Assembly: GCA_938036315.1 (NCBI GenBank)
Contig: CALHPK010000025.1
Location: 1-49,937 of the forward strand
Reading direction: 5' to 3'
DNA from: an uncultured bacterium
GTDB lineage: Bacteria > Calescibacteriota > Calescibacteriia > Calescibacteriales > Calescibacteriaceae
Length of the DNA: 49,937 bases
Part shown: positions 8,536 through 16,979 of the stretch, one piece after another
Numbering within the stretch: the first letter of the stretch is position 1
How the letters are laid out: the number at the start of each line of letters is the position of its first letter
Notes under the pieces: model-generated
Database searches by the model: none
The model's input: only the letters and a program-made list of their open reading frames with translations
Told to the model about the DNA's origin: nothing
Translations under genes and position numbers: made by a program

Positions 8536-9450
8536 ATGGTAAGATTTTTGATATACTCGGCTTTATCTTCTGTGCTGATATGGGGTTCATATGTAAAAAG
8601 TCCGTGTTCTACGGTTGAAAAAGAAATTATCAGAAGATATATAGGAAGCTCTGAAGGGCTGACATACCCTCAGAGTAAAAATGGAAATCAAAGTGAGGTA
8701 GGGACTCAAGTCATAAAAGAAGCTAGTAGAAGTGATGAAGGAGAATTTGAAGTGAACATAAAAGGTGTAGTTTTAGATAAATTAAGTCAAACCCCAGTTG
8801 TTATTTTAACAACCAGAGATGAGGTGAGATTTATTCCCATATGGGTGGGCTTTGGAGAAGCTCAAGCTATAGATATGGAAATAAGAGGGATAACTCCACC
8901 CCGCCCTATGACGCACGATCTTCTCAAGAACATCATCACGATCTTGGGAGCGAAAATTGAAAAAGTCATAATAACCGATATAAAGAACAACACCTATTAC
9001 GCTGAGATAGTGATAAATGATGGGAATAAAACATTTCAGATTGATTCAAGACCTTCGGACGCAATCGCTTTAGCTCTTAGGACAAAAGCACCTATATTTA
9101 TCTCTAAAAAGATATTAGAAGTATCGGTAAAAGTCCCAGAACCACAGAAAGAAGAACTTATATTAGAAAAAGTAGGACTTCTTATACAACAAATAACGCC
9201 AGAACTTGAAGAGTTCTTCAGAACAAAAGGAGTTGTGATTTCTGATGTAAAACCTAAATCCCCAGCCGATGGGAAATTGCAAAGAGGAGATATAATAATA
9301 GCTATCAATGGCAAAAATGTCCAGAATCAAGAAGGAATGAAAATAGTCATTGAAGAAATAAGAAAATCAAAAGAATTAAACATTTCTATATTAAGGCATG
9401 GTAAAATACACCAAGTAAAGATTAAAAGCAAACAGGACAATAAAGATTAA
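8536..9450 (+). CDS. Bifunctional nuclease (DUF151) domain fused to a PDZ domain, exported
   Basis: The 304-residue protein has three parts. Residues 1-25 are hydrophobic and resemble a signal peptide or anchor. Residues about 72-200 form a BFN/DUF151 domain with the typical IPIWVGFGEAQAI and RPSDAIALALR segments. Residues about 215-300 form a PDZ domain (SPADGKLQRGDIIIAINGK). BFN proteins are reported to have nuclease activity in a few organisms, but the in vivo role is unclear. The PDZ domain suggests binding of peptide C-termini, as in envelope proteases. It precedes an archaemetzincin and an NfeD protease, so a proteolysis or envelope-quality role is inferred. A TAATAT hexamer lies 6 nt before the ATG, which has no RBS. 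Confidence 0.85.
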   Translation: MVRFLIYSALSSVLIWGSYVKSPCSTVEKEIIRRYIGSSEGLTYPQSKNGNQSEVGTQVIKEASRSDEGEFEVNIKGVVLDKLSQTPVVILTTRDEVRFIPIWVGFGEAQAIDMEIRGITPPRPMTHDLLKNIITILGAKIEKVIITDIKNNTYYAEIVINDGNKTFQIDSRPSDAIALALRTKAPIFISKKILEVSVKVPEPQKEELILEKVGLLIQQITPELEEFFRTKGVVISDVKPKSPADGKLQRGDIIIAINGKNVQNQEGMKIVIEEIRKSKELNISILRHGKIHQVKIKSKQDNKD

Positions 9451-9478
9451 AGCAAATAAGATAAATCAAGAGCACAAA

Positions 9479-10018
9479 GTGTGGAACAAATCAGTAAAAG
9501 ATGTAGAACTTTTTATACTTGGGGATATTCCGAAAAAAGAGAGAGATTGGGTCATCAAAATTTTAGTTGAGTTAGGTTTCTATGTTAAAGAAAGAGGAAC
9601 AGTACCGATAAAAATAGAGTACTTTTCTCAGCCAAGGAATCAGTATAATTCTGCCCTTTTGCTCAGGGAAGTAGCAAAACTGAGATGGTCTGGGGTGGGA
9701 CTAGGGGTAACAAAAGAAGATATATACTTTGGAAATTTAAACTTTGTATTTGGTATCGCTTCTCCTACAGCTTATGCTTCAGTAATATCTACCTTCAGAC
9801 TTGATCCCTCCTTTTACGGTTCTGCTCCAGATGACGAGTTGTTTTTTCTACGAGTAAAAAAAGAACTAATCCATGAGCTTGGACATATATTTGGCCTACC
9901 TCATTGTCCAGATACAAAATGTGTAATGAGCTTTTCTAATTCAATTCAGGATGTAGATTTCAAATCTCCAAATTTATGTAAGCACTGCACCAGCTTTTTT
10001 AGAAAAAGCTATGCATAA
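9479..10018 (+). CDS. amzA: Archaemetzincin zinc metalloprotease
   Basis: A 179-residue protein with the complete archaemetzincin signature: HELGHIFGLPHC (zinc ligands in HExxHxxGxxH), CVM (Met-turn) and a downstream LCKHC pair that with the other two cysteines forms a second zinc site. The family is widespread in archaea and in vertebrates but sporadic in bacteria, which suggests horizontal transfer in the past. The substrate is unknown. The start is GTG at 9479; a purine-rich AAGAGC lies about 6 nt ahead. Only 28 bp separate it from the BFN-PDZ gene and 30 bp from nfeD, so the three are probably co-transcribed, although nfeD also has a promoter-like hexamer. No signal peptide is seen, so it is cytoplasmic. 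Confidence 0.92.
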   Translation: MWNKSVKDVELFILGDIPKKERDWVIKILVELGFYVKERGTVPIKIEYFSQPRNQYNSALLLREVAKLRWSGVGLGVTKEDIYFGNLNFVFGIASPTAYASVISTFRLDPSFYGSAPDDELFFLRVKKELIHELGHIFGLPHCPDTKCVMSFSNSIQDVDFKSPNLCKHCTSFFRKSYA

Positions 10019-10038
10019 AAAATTACCATTAAATTATC

Positions 10039-10044
10039 TATAAC
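10039..10044 (+). promoter_or_regulatory. -10-like hexamer 4 nt before the nfeD ATG
   Basis: TATAAC ends four bases before the ATG at 10049 and no Shine-Dalgarno is present, consistent with a leaderless transcript starting on the ATG. It lies just after the archaemetzincin stop codon. Confidence 0.4.
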
Positions 10045-10048
10045 GATC

Positions 10049-11608
10049 ATGCATAAAAATTTCTTCATAGCTCAGATTTTGTTCTCTGCATTTACTTTAT
10101 TATTTCCTTTCAAAATGCTTCACCCCAAGAGCGAGAGAATAATAAATTTCCAGATCAACGAGAAGATAAAAGAGATAATAAAAGAAGTAGAGAAAAGTCT
10201 AACTGGGGATGTAGATAAAAAGAGCGAAAGAGAAGAAGAGAAGAAGGGCAAATCAGATAAATCAGATAAAGATAAAAAAGAGTTTGGAAAAGAAAGTTCT
10301 TCAGAAGGCTTTGGGAGACAGAATACTGAGATAAAAGAAGATGTGAAGAGCGGAAAAACAAACCTTCAGATAACCGACACAATTTATATTATCACAGTCG
10401 AGGGTGCAATAAGCCCCCCTATTGCGGACTACATTGTTGATTCAATAAAAGAAGGCGAAAAACGCGGAGCTAAATTGATACTGATCTTACTTGATACCCC
10501 TGGTGGACTCGATACATCCATGAGAAAAATCATTCAGGCTATTCAATCATCTTATGTTCCTATTTGTGTTTATGTTTTTCCAGTTGGAGCACGTGCTGCC
10601 TCAGCTGGGACATTCATAACTTTATCCGCTCATATTGCGGCTATGGCACCTGGCACAAGTATAGGTGCAGCATCCCCTGTTCTTATGGGGGGAGAGAAGA
10701 TGGACGAAAAATTAAGAAAGAAGGTAGAAAATGATGCAGTTGCATATATCAAATCAATAGCTGAAAGACACAAAAGAAATGTGGAGTGGGCAGAAAAGGC
10801 TGTCAGAGAATCGGAAACCCTAACCGCCGAAGAAGCTCTGAGACTAAAAGTGATCGACATAGTAGCAGACAATATTCCGGACTTGATAAAGAAAATAAAC
10901 GGGAAAGTGATTCAGACTCCGATCGGTAGTGTCGTCTTAAACTTCCAAACATATGAGCTGGTCAGGGCAGAACCGAATTTGAAACACAAAATCCTGAAAG
11001 TATTAGCTGATCCAAACATAGCTTACATACTTATGATGATTGGGATATGGGGCATATTTTTTGAGTTAGCAAATCCTGGGGCTATTTTTCCTGGTGTTAT
11101 GGGGGCTATATCTCTTATACTAGGTCTTTACGCTTTGCAAGCTCTTCCTGTGAACTGGGCTGGTCTACTCCTTATCTTACTTGCCATAATTTTATTTCTT
11201 CTTGAGGTTAAAGTTGCCTCATCTGGAATTTTAGCTCTGGCTGGTGTTCTGAGTATGCTGTTAGGATCTCTTATGTTGTTTGAATCCCCGGAGCCATTTT
11301 TAAAAGCTTCATATCAGGCAGTAATTTCTGTTACACTTGCTTCAGCTGCATTTTTTATGTTTGTAGCATACAAAGCAATGCGAGCCCAACTTGCCAAACC
11401 CATGATAGGATTTGAAGCTCTCCTTGATAAAGCTGGAGAAGCCATTACAGATTTTGAAAATGGCACCGGCAAAATATTTATAAACGGTGAAATATGGGAT
11501 GCAAAAACGCAAGATATAAACAGCCAAATAAAAAAAGGTGAAAAAATAAAAGTTATATCACATGAAGGAATTACTCTTATAGTAAAAAAATTATTGGACG
11601 AAAACTGA
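10049..11608 (+). CDS. nfeD: NfeD-family membrane serine protease (ClpP class)
   Basis: An inner-membrane protease with a ClpP-like periplasmic domain, several membrane helices and a C-terminal OB-fold. A signal/anchor covers residues 1-22. Residues about 50-105 are a low-complexity Lys/Glu/Ser/Asp segment not usual for the family. The ClpP-like domain follows (about 112-285), with nucleophile S185 in ARAASAGT and the probable base K235 in AYIKSIAE. Four or so membrane helices occupy about 320-440, and the NfeD OB domain follows to 519. Family members cut hydrophobic regions of stomatin-like partners. No stomatin gene is in the window. The upstream PDZ protein and archaemetzincin hint at a shared membrane-protein quality-control role (inference). 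Confidence 0.92.
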   Translation: MHKNFFIAQILFSAFTLLFPFKMLHPKSERIINFQINEKIKEIIKEVEKSLTGDVDKKSEREEEKKGKSDKSDKDKKEFGKESSSEGFGRQNTEIKEDVKSGKTNLQITDTIYIITVEGAISPPIADYIVDSIKEGEKRGAKLILILLDTPGGLDTSMRKIIQAIQSSYVPICVYVFPVGARAASAGTFITLSAHIAAMAPGTSIGAASPVLMGGEKMDEKLRKKVENDAVAYIKSIAERHKRNVEWAEKAVRESETLTAEEALRLKVIDIVADNIPDLIKKINGKVIQTPIGSVVLNFQTYELVRAEPNLKHKILKVLADPNIAYILMMIGIWGIFFELANPGAIFPGVMGAISLILGLYALQALPVNWAGLLLILLAIILFLLEVKVASSGILALAGVLSMLLGSLMLFESPEPFLKASYQAVISVTLASAAFFMFVAYKAMRAQLAKPMIGFEALLDKAGEAITDFENGTGKIFINGEIWDAKTQDINSQIKKGEKIKVISHEGITLIVKKLLDEN

Positions 11609-11644
11609 AAATAGCAAAGATATAACCTGTAGGTATAAAAGAAG

Positions 11645-12046
11645 TTAATCTTCAGATCGAATGTGAATCTTCCTCTCTTTTATATTTACGTAAATTTCTT
11701 CCTTACTTCTCCCAAAACCCCAGAAGGTAAATTTCACACTCTCTACTCCAGATTCAAACTTTACCACAACCTTAGAATCTGTAACAGAACTTTCAGGTAT
11801 GATTTCACACTTATTATCGATGCAGATCTGAATCTTAGTAAAATTCTCTGCAGTTACTACCAAACTACCTTCATCGAACTTCAAATCTTTCACAATGAGC
11901 TTTGGAGGATAAAATCCCTTTATTCCCTTTGAAGCACATGATAGGAGCAAACACAGAATTCCCACAGTGTAAGGAAACACAATAGCCACTATCTCTACAA
12001 TTATCTTTTTCTTGAAAAATATTCCCCTATCACATTTATACTCCAT
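11645..12046 (-). CDS. Small putative lipoprotein, function unknown
   Basis: Not recognised. 133 residues with a hydrophobic N-terminal stretch ending in a lipobox-like LLSC, then a beta-rich C-terminal region containing two more cysteines (ICIDNKC), suggesting a small exported beta-domain on a lipid anchor. The ATG at 12046 lies 46 bp inside the dppC-like gene. GTG codons about 20-30 bp further downstream are also possible and would give a more typical signal peptide. Overlap and strand imply co-expression with the permease. It converges on nfeD with a 36-bp gap. Confidence 0.6.
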   Translation of the reverse strand: MEYKCDRGIFFKKKIIVEIVAIVFPYTVGILCLLLSCASKGIKGFYPPKLIVKDLKFDEGSLVVTAENFTKIQICIDNKCEIIPESSVTDSKVVVKFESGVESVKFTFWGFGRSKEEIYVNIKERKIHIRSED

Positions 12047-12813
12047 ACAAGGAGTATAATAAAGATCGAGGGGATTATGATAAATCTTGGATATATAGAT
12101 ATTGCTCTAAAGCCTTCCTCAGCCAGAACTCCCAGGGAAGACGATGGGGGTTTCAATCCCAAACCAATAAACGATAAACCTGATTCGGTAAGTATAGCGA
12201 CAGGGATCCGTAGCACAAGCATAGTCATAACCGCAGGAATAAGATGTGGTAAAACATGCTTTAGTAGTATATTTACTGTTGGAACTCCAAGAACAATTGC
12301 TGACTCAACGAATTCAGAATTTCTTATTTTTATAACTTCTCCTCTTATTACTCTGGCAACAGAAAGCCAAGCCCCCAGAGCTATGGCTAAACTTATAGAT
12401 AACTCCCCTCTCCCCACAACCAAAGATATGAGAACTATCAAAATAATTTCAGGTATGGCTATAAAAAAATCAATAAAACGCATAATCAGTACATCGATGA
12501 TTCCCCCGAACCATCCTGAAGTCATTCCCACCACCGTTCCAAAAATAGTCGCTAAAATTGCTGAGATCAGTCCAACTCGCAAAGATACACCAAGTCCGTA
12601 CGAAACCCGAGCCAGTACATCTCTACCCAGCTCATCGGTCCCAAACAGATGCTCCCACGAAAAAGATATGAGGACCTTCTCTGGGAACTGCTCATAGTAG
12701 GTATATGGTAAAAGAGGATAGCTGGCAGCAAAGACGAAAAGAGAAAATAAAACTAAAAATGCAAACCTAACATCACTGGGAAAATTTCTGAGATTTTTAA
12801 TAATTCTTCTCAT
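12001..12813 (-). CDS. ABC peptide/nickel transporter permease, DppC/OppC type
   Basis: An inner-membrane permease of the binding-protein-dependent peptide/nickel ABC family. The 270 residues include the DELGRDVLARVSYG motif near the N-terminus typical of DppC/OppC, about six hydrophobic helices, and the EAA loop (ESAIVLGVPTVNILLKHVLP) that docks the ATPase. It ends in the family's GLSFIGLGLKPP segment. The usual partners (binding protein, DppB permease, DppD/F ATPases) are absent from this window. Either they are encoded elsewhere or the gene is an orphan. It overlaps the small lipoprotein gene that follows it. Confidence 0.88.
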   Translation of the reverse strand: MRRIIKNLRNFPSDVRFAFLVLFSLFVFAASYPLLPYTYYEQFPEKVLISFSWEHLFGTDELGRDVLARVSYGLGVSLRVGLISAILATIFGTVVGMTSGWFGGIIDVLIMRFIDFFIAIPEIILIVLISLVVGRGELSISLAIALGAWLSVARVIRGEVIKIRNSEFVESAIVLGVPTVNILLKHVLPHLIPAVMTMLVLRIPVAILTESGLSFIGLGLKPPSSSLGVLAEEGFRAISIYPRFIIIPSIFIILLVWSINVIGEYFSRKR

Positions 12814-12932
12814 TTTCTCTTTACGTTTTACTACATTTTACTTCATTATCTGTTGCTTTATTCTTTATCCTAATTTTTATGGCACCTTACTGATAATTTG
12901 AACTTCTAAGATCTAAGCTTACCTTCTGACTT

Positions 12933-13484
12933 TCATTCGGTTATCTTTTCAGTTGTAAACTTCTTTATCTTCGCATGCTTCCAACAGCGTGGGGATAAAC
13001 CAATTTTTTTACACAAAAGATCTAAGAACTCCTCTGGCGACATGACTCCGAACTCCGTTGCAACATCAGGAAGTAAAACCCCTCCTTTACCCCTTGTCTC
13101 TATTATAATGCCATGTTTTCCAAGTTCAATTTCATTTATACTTTCCACATCCTCCGGATCTGATAAAATAGATATTTCAATTTTTATCTCGCCTAATTCA
13201 TCCTTACTAACAGGTGCAAAACGTGGATCATTCATAGCGGAAAATACAGAAAATTTCTGAACTTGAATCCACAGTTCATCTTTGGTGAAAGTTCCTATAC
13301 AACCGCGAAGTTCTTTCCCTTTTCTCAAGGTAACAAAAACACCACACTTTCTGGTTATGAACTCAATTTCATCCTTGCCGAAATCTGAAAAATTCGGTTT
13401 TTCTATCCTTAGTTCGCCTTCCTCCAGAGCTGTAAATATGGCTTTCCTTGAAAGCTCAAGAATGAATCTTTCAATATTTCTCAT
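12933..13484 (-). CDS. AMMECR1 family protein
   Basis: 183 residues with the near-invariant LRGCIGT motif (about 59-65) and the conserved NDPRFAPV and GVLLPDVA blocks. This marks the AMMECR1 family, found in archaea, eukaryotes and some bacteria. The biochemical function is not settled. In many genomes it neighbours MEMO-like and radical SAM genes, neither of which is present here. The ATG overlaps the TetR stop codon (ATGA, 13481-13484), so the two are translationally coupled. A role in a pathway under that regulator is inferred. Confidence 0.92.
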   Translation of the reverse strand: MRNIERFILELSRKAIFTALEEGELRIEKPNFSDFGKDEIEFITRKCGVFVTLRKGKELRGCIGTFTKDELWIQVQKFSVFSAMNDPRFAPVSKDELGEIKIEISILSDPEDVESINEIELGKHGIIIETRGKGGVLLPDVATEFGVMSPEEFLDLLCKKIGLSPRCWKHAKIKKFTTEKITE

Positions 13485-14161
13485 TCTAGAAATTTTTTAT
13501 TCTTCATTAATTTTCTATATTTATCTGAAAGAAGTCCAAAGAAAAAAATATCGGTAAGATGGTCAAGCCTTTTTTGAAGCATTTTTTTACTTAGAGGATT
13601 CTTTATGAATGGTTCAAGAACAGGTTCGAGGATGAAATAAAGGATTATAGCTCCAGATAAGGTTATCGAAAGCTGGACTGGGTCTATATCTTTCCTCAGA
13701 GCTCCTTCCTTTTCTCCTTTTCTGATTATCTTAAAACCAAAATCAAGAAGACGAGGAACATATGTTTCGGCCAATTTTCTTATTGGTAGGTTTTCATCTA
13801 AGATTTCCCTTATCAGGATTCTTATGTATTCACGATCTGTGGCTATAAACTCCATTATCCTTCTGAGAAAATTTTCCGAATCCTTGATGAGATTTCCTGA
13901 TGAGAAAGAAATTTGAAAGATTTTAGATATTTCATTCATAGCTTGATCTATAAGCTCGTTGTATATTTCTTGCTTGCTACCAAAGTAATGGTATAATGAA
14001 GCTTTTTTTATCCTCACCTTCTCAGCTATCTCGTCCATACTTGCTCCTGCGAAGCCTTTTGTAGAGAAGAGTCTCTTTGCTATCTTTAATATTTTATTCC
14101 GAGTTTTTTCACCCTTTAAACTTCTCCTTGTACGCAACTTTGAGTTCGGATATCTATACAC
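13481..14161 (-). CDS. TetR family transcriptional regulator
   Basis: 226 residues. The N-terminal helix-turn-helix (about 19-65) has the usual TetR pattern: TRNKILKIAKRLFSTKGF, then MDEIAEKV and the recognition helix ASLYHYFGSK. The C-terminal ligand domain is not specific. The start is GTG at 14161 without a clear RBS. It is coupled to AMMECR1 by a 4-bp overlap and follows dnaK on the same strand with a 42-bp gap. The ligand and targets are unknown. The palindrome at 39420-39438 is one conceivable TetR-type site in the window, but nothing links the two. Confidence 0.9.
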   Translation of the reverse strand: MYRYPNSKLRTRRSLKGEKTRNKILKIAKRLFSTKGFAGASMDEIAEKVRIKKASLYHYFGSKQEIYNELIDQAMNEISKIFQISFSSGNLIKDSENFLRRIMEFIATDREYIRILIREILDENLPIRKLAETYVPRLLDFGFKIIRKGEKEGALRKDIDPVQLSITLSGAIILYFILEPVLEPFIKNPLSKKMLQKRLDHLTDIFFFGLLSDKYRKLMKNKKFLE

Positions 14162-14203
14162 AGAGAGATTTTAAAAATGTATCGAGGGGGATTAAAAAAT
14201 TAA

Positions 14204-16111
14204 TTATTTCTTCCATTCAGCATCAACTACATCACTTCCCGCAGTTCCTCCCTTCCCATCTGTACCTTGGTCTGCTCCCCCGGCTCCGGTTCCCTTTGAT
14301 TGCTGAGAATATATGAACTCTGATAATTTTGCTAACGCCTTTTCGACTTCGGATATGGTACCTTTCACTTCGTTTATATCCATCGAATTTTTAAATATCT
14401 CTTTAGCTTTTTGAATAACTTTTTCTGCATCGGAAATAAAATCAGAAGGTATCTTATCTTTATAATCGCGCAGGAATTTTTCAAGCTGATAGGTAATTGA
14501 ATCAAGTTTATTTTTCTGCTGTGCTAACTCCAACTTTCTCTTATCTTCTTCTTCGTAGCGCTTTGCATCTTCAATCATTCTATCTATTTCATCTTTGCTC
14601 AGATTAGTAGATCCTTCTATTCTTATTGATGCTTGCTTTCCTGTAGCCAGCTCTTTAGCATACACCGTTAGGATACCATTGACATCAATATCAAGTGTGA
14701 CCTCTATCTTTGGAATGCCTCTGGGAGCTGGTGGAATTCCTTCAAGATAAAATCTCCCAAGAGATCTATTATCTTTTGCCAAAGGTCTTTCTCCCTGAAG
14801 TATGTGCACCTCAACGACAGTTTGATTATCTTCTGCTGTTGTGAATATCTCGCTTTTCTTAATTGGAATCGTAGTATTTCTCTCTATAATTTTTGTAAAA
14901 ACTCCTCCGAATGTTTCAACTCCTAAAGAAATTGGGATGACATCAAGGAGAAGGATATCCTTAGCTGTTCCGAGGATTATCCCGGCCTGCACTGCTGCTC
15001 CAACAGCAACAACCTCATCTGGATTTATTCCTCTCATAGGTTCCTTCCCAAACAAGTTTTTGATCTCCTCTTGAATTCTGGGTATTCTAGTTGATCCACC
15101 GACCAGAATAACTTCATCTATATCTTTGAGCTTGAAGCCCCCATCTTTTATGACTTTTTCAACAATCTCGAGAGTTCTTGTTATGTATCTTTCTATCATC
15201 CTTTCAAACTGTGATCTTGTAATTTTTTTCACAAGGTGTTTTGGTCCAGTAGCATCGGCTGATATGAATGGTAAATTTATTTCTGTTTCAAGCTTTGATG
15301 AAAGCTCTTTTTTGGCATTCTCAGCTGCTTCTTTCAATCTCTGCAATGCAATTTTATCCCGTGATAGATCTATTCCTGTTTCACGCCTAAACTCATCAAT
15401 CAACCAGTTTATAATTTCTTGATCAAAATCGTCTCCACCAAGATGTGTATCGCCCCCTGTGGATTTTACTTCTATGACTTCATCGCCGACTTCCAGGACA
15501 GAAATGTCAAACGTACCACCACCAAGGTCATATACGGCTATTCTTGCCTTCTTTTTAGTTTCAAATCCATAGGCGAGTGCTGCAGCTGTTGGTTCATTTA
15601 TGATACGTAGCACGTTAAGCCCGGCTATTGTTCCGGCATCCTTTGTTGCTTGTCTTTGCGCATCATTAAAATAGGCAGGAACAGTTATTACAACATCTGT
15701 AATCTGCTCATTAAGATACGCAGAGGCATCCTTAACAAGTTTTTTTAGTATAAAGGCAGAAATTTCTGGAGGAGAAAATTCCTTCTTTGCATTTGGAATA
15801 TAAACTCTGGCGTCATTATGAGGTCCTCTGACAACTTGATATGGAACTCTTTTAGCTTCTTCCTGCGCTTCTTCATAACTCCTACCCATAAACCTCTTTA
15901 TCGAATAGACTGTGTTCTCAGCATTCACGATCGCTTGCCTTTTTGCAGGTATCCCAACTATAACCTCATTTTCTTTAGTCCATGCTACAACAGACGGAAC
16001 AGTATTGGGACCCTCAGCAGAAGGGATAACTTTCACATCAGATCCCTCCATTGTTGCAATCACCGAATTAGTTGTACCCAAATCAATTCCTATCGGTCTT
16101 TTCTTTGACAT
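14204..16111 (-). CDS. dnaK: Chaperone DnaK (Hsp70)
   Basis: An ATP-dependent Hsp70 chaperone of 635 residues, the usual length. The N-terminal phosphate-1 loop is [10 protein letters not shown]. The ATPase signature [10 protein letters not shown] and the [11 protein letters not shown] motif are present. The substrate-binding domain and a Gly-rich C-terminal tail follow. The strong RBS GGGAGGT (16119-16125) lies 7 nt before the ATG. A TATAAT at 16143-16148 (minus strand) is a good -10 for a roughly 25-nt leader. No CIRCE element is found, and grpE, dnaJ and hrcA are not adjacent, so it is regulated separately from the common hrcA-grpE-dnaK-dnaJ arrangement. Confidence 0.97.
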   Translation of the reverse strand: MSKKRPIGIDLGTTNSVIATMEGSDVKVIPSAEGPNTVPSVVAWTKENEVIVGIPAKRQAIVNAENTVYSIKRFMGRSYEEAQEEAKRVPYQVVRGPHNDARVYIPNAKKEFSPPEISAFILKKLVKDASAYLNEQITDVVITVPAYFNDAQRQATKDAGTIAGLNVLRIINEPTAAALAYGFETKKKARIAVYDLGGGTFDISVLEVGDEVIEVKSTGGDTHLGGDDFDQEIINWLIDEFRRETGIDLSRDKIALQRLKEAAENAKKELSSKLETEINLPFISADATGPKHLVKKITRSQFERMIERYITRTLEIVEKVIKDGGFKLKDIDEVILVGGSTRIPRIQEEIKNLFGKEPMRGINPDEVVAVGAAVQAGIILGTAKDILLLDVIPISLGVETFGGVFTKIIERNTTIPIKKSEIFTTAEDNQTVVEVHILQGERPLAKDNRSLGRFYLEGIPPAPRGIPKIEVTLDIDVNGILTVYAKELATGKQASIRIEGSTNLSKDEIDRMIEDAKRYEEEDKRKLELAQQKNKLDSITYQLEKFLRDYKDKIPSDFISDAEKVIQKAKEIFKNSMDINEVKGTISEVEKALAKLSEFIYSQQSKGTGAGGADQGTDGKGGTAGSDVVDAEWKK

Positions 16112-16142
16112 AGCTTCTACCTCCCTGAAGACAAAAAAGGGA

Positions 16143-16148
16143 ATTATA
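16143..16148 (-). promoter_or_regulatory. -10 element of the dnaK promoter
   Basis: Consensus TATAAT on the minus strand, 31 bp upstream of the dnaK ATG, leaving a leader of about 25 nt that contains the GGGAGGT RBS. The -35 region (CTTAAA) is a poor match to the vegetative consensus. Confidence 0.45.
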
Positions 16149-16231
16149 AAGACTTATAATATAAATTTAAGAGCTAAAACTTCCTAAATATCAAAAAGAA
16201 TCACTAAACCAATCTTTGAGCTCTTACTAAC

Positions 16232-16978
16232 TTAAAGAGCCCCGAATACAAAAGCGCATATAGATAAAGACCCCAAAGTGATAACAAGGACTATCACAAA
16301 ATTGATATAACTTAATCCTAAAATCATTGACAGCAAAAAAGAATTGCTAACTAAAATTGTGAACAGAATATACTTGACTGGATTTTCCATTGGTTTTTCC
16401 ATCCTCCCCTTCACCGTAAGCTCATAGAGTGTATCTTTCCCAATCTTTACATCCCCAGATTCCTCCCTTTTATCTAAAATCCTACCTTTAAGTGACAATT
16501 TACTTATTTCAAATTTTCTTTCCCCATCTTTTTCCTCCTTCCTTCTGGCAAAAATAATCTGATCATCTTCGACGATAACAATCTCCTTTTTCTGGTCACC
16601 TTTCAATAACTTAAGCCTTAGTTTCATATATGTTGAGAGAGTTCCCAGACAGAAAAAATTTAGAAAGGAAAAAACAAACACTGATGGGATAAAGTAGTAA
16701 GCTATCAATTTTCCTTTCGAGAAACCAAAAGTTTCCAGCTGATTTATCATCTGCTTTCTTTCCCTAAAGAATCTCAATGAAGACACTGGCAGAGTTAGAA
16801 TAAATATCTCTGGAAGATAGCCGAACATGCTAGTTGCAAATACAGAAAGCAAATTACTACCTTTTCTTTCAATATAATCAAGTAATTCGATTTGTGATAT
16901 GACGAAAGAGAAAAACAGAGAAAGGATAAATGAAATGAAAAAAATTTTCCTTATAGAATACTTAATTAATGAAAACAT
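16232..16978 (-). CDS. LptF/LptG-like permease family protein, short form
   Basis: About 248 residues when started at the ATG at 16978, one base after the upstream stop, with RBS GGAGGAA (16989-16995) inside the previous gene. A longer frame reaches 17035 but lacks this support. The N-terminal half resembles YjgP/YjgQ (LptF/G): a membrane helix, a second hydrophobic segment near PVSSLRFFRERKQM, then QLETFGFSKGKLIAYY, which matches the family's L-A-G-I-S coupling-helix region. A short periplasmic-type beta region and two C-terminal helices follow. Typical LptF/G are about 350-390 residues, so the jellyroll domain is reduced. A role in lipid transport to the outer leaflet is inferred. Confidence 0.6.
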   Translation of the reverse strand: MFSLIKYSIRKIFFISFILSLFFSFVISQIELLDYIERKGSNLLSVFATSMFGYLPEIFILTLPVSSLRFFRERKQMINQLETFGFSKGKLIAYYFIPSVFVFSFLNFFCLGTLSTYMKLRLKLLKGDQKKEIVIVEDDQIIFARRKEEKDGERKFEISKLSLKGRILDKREESGDVKIGKDTLYELTVKGRMEKPMENPVKYILFTILVSNSFLLSMILGLSYINFVIVLVITLGSLSICAFVFGAL

Positions 16979-16979
16979 C

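Noticed and set aside
12077-12697. A 206-codon open frame on the plus strand
   Set aside because: It is antisense to the dppC-like gene, with no signal or domain, and the minus frame is clearly the real protein.
16112-16231. CIRCE element or classical heat-shock promoter before dnaK
   Set aside because: No TTAGCACTC/GAGTGCTAA repeat is present; only a vegetative-type -10.
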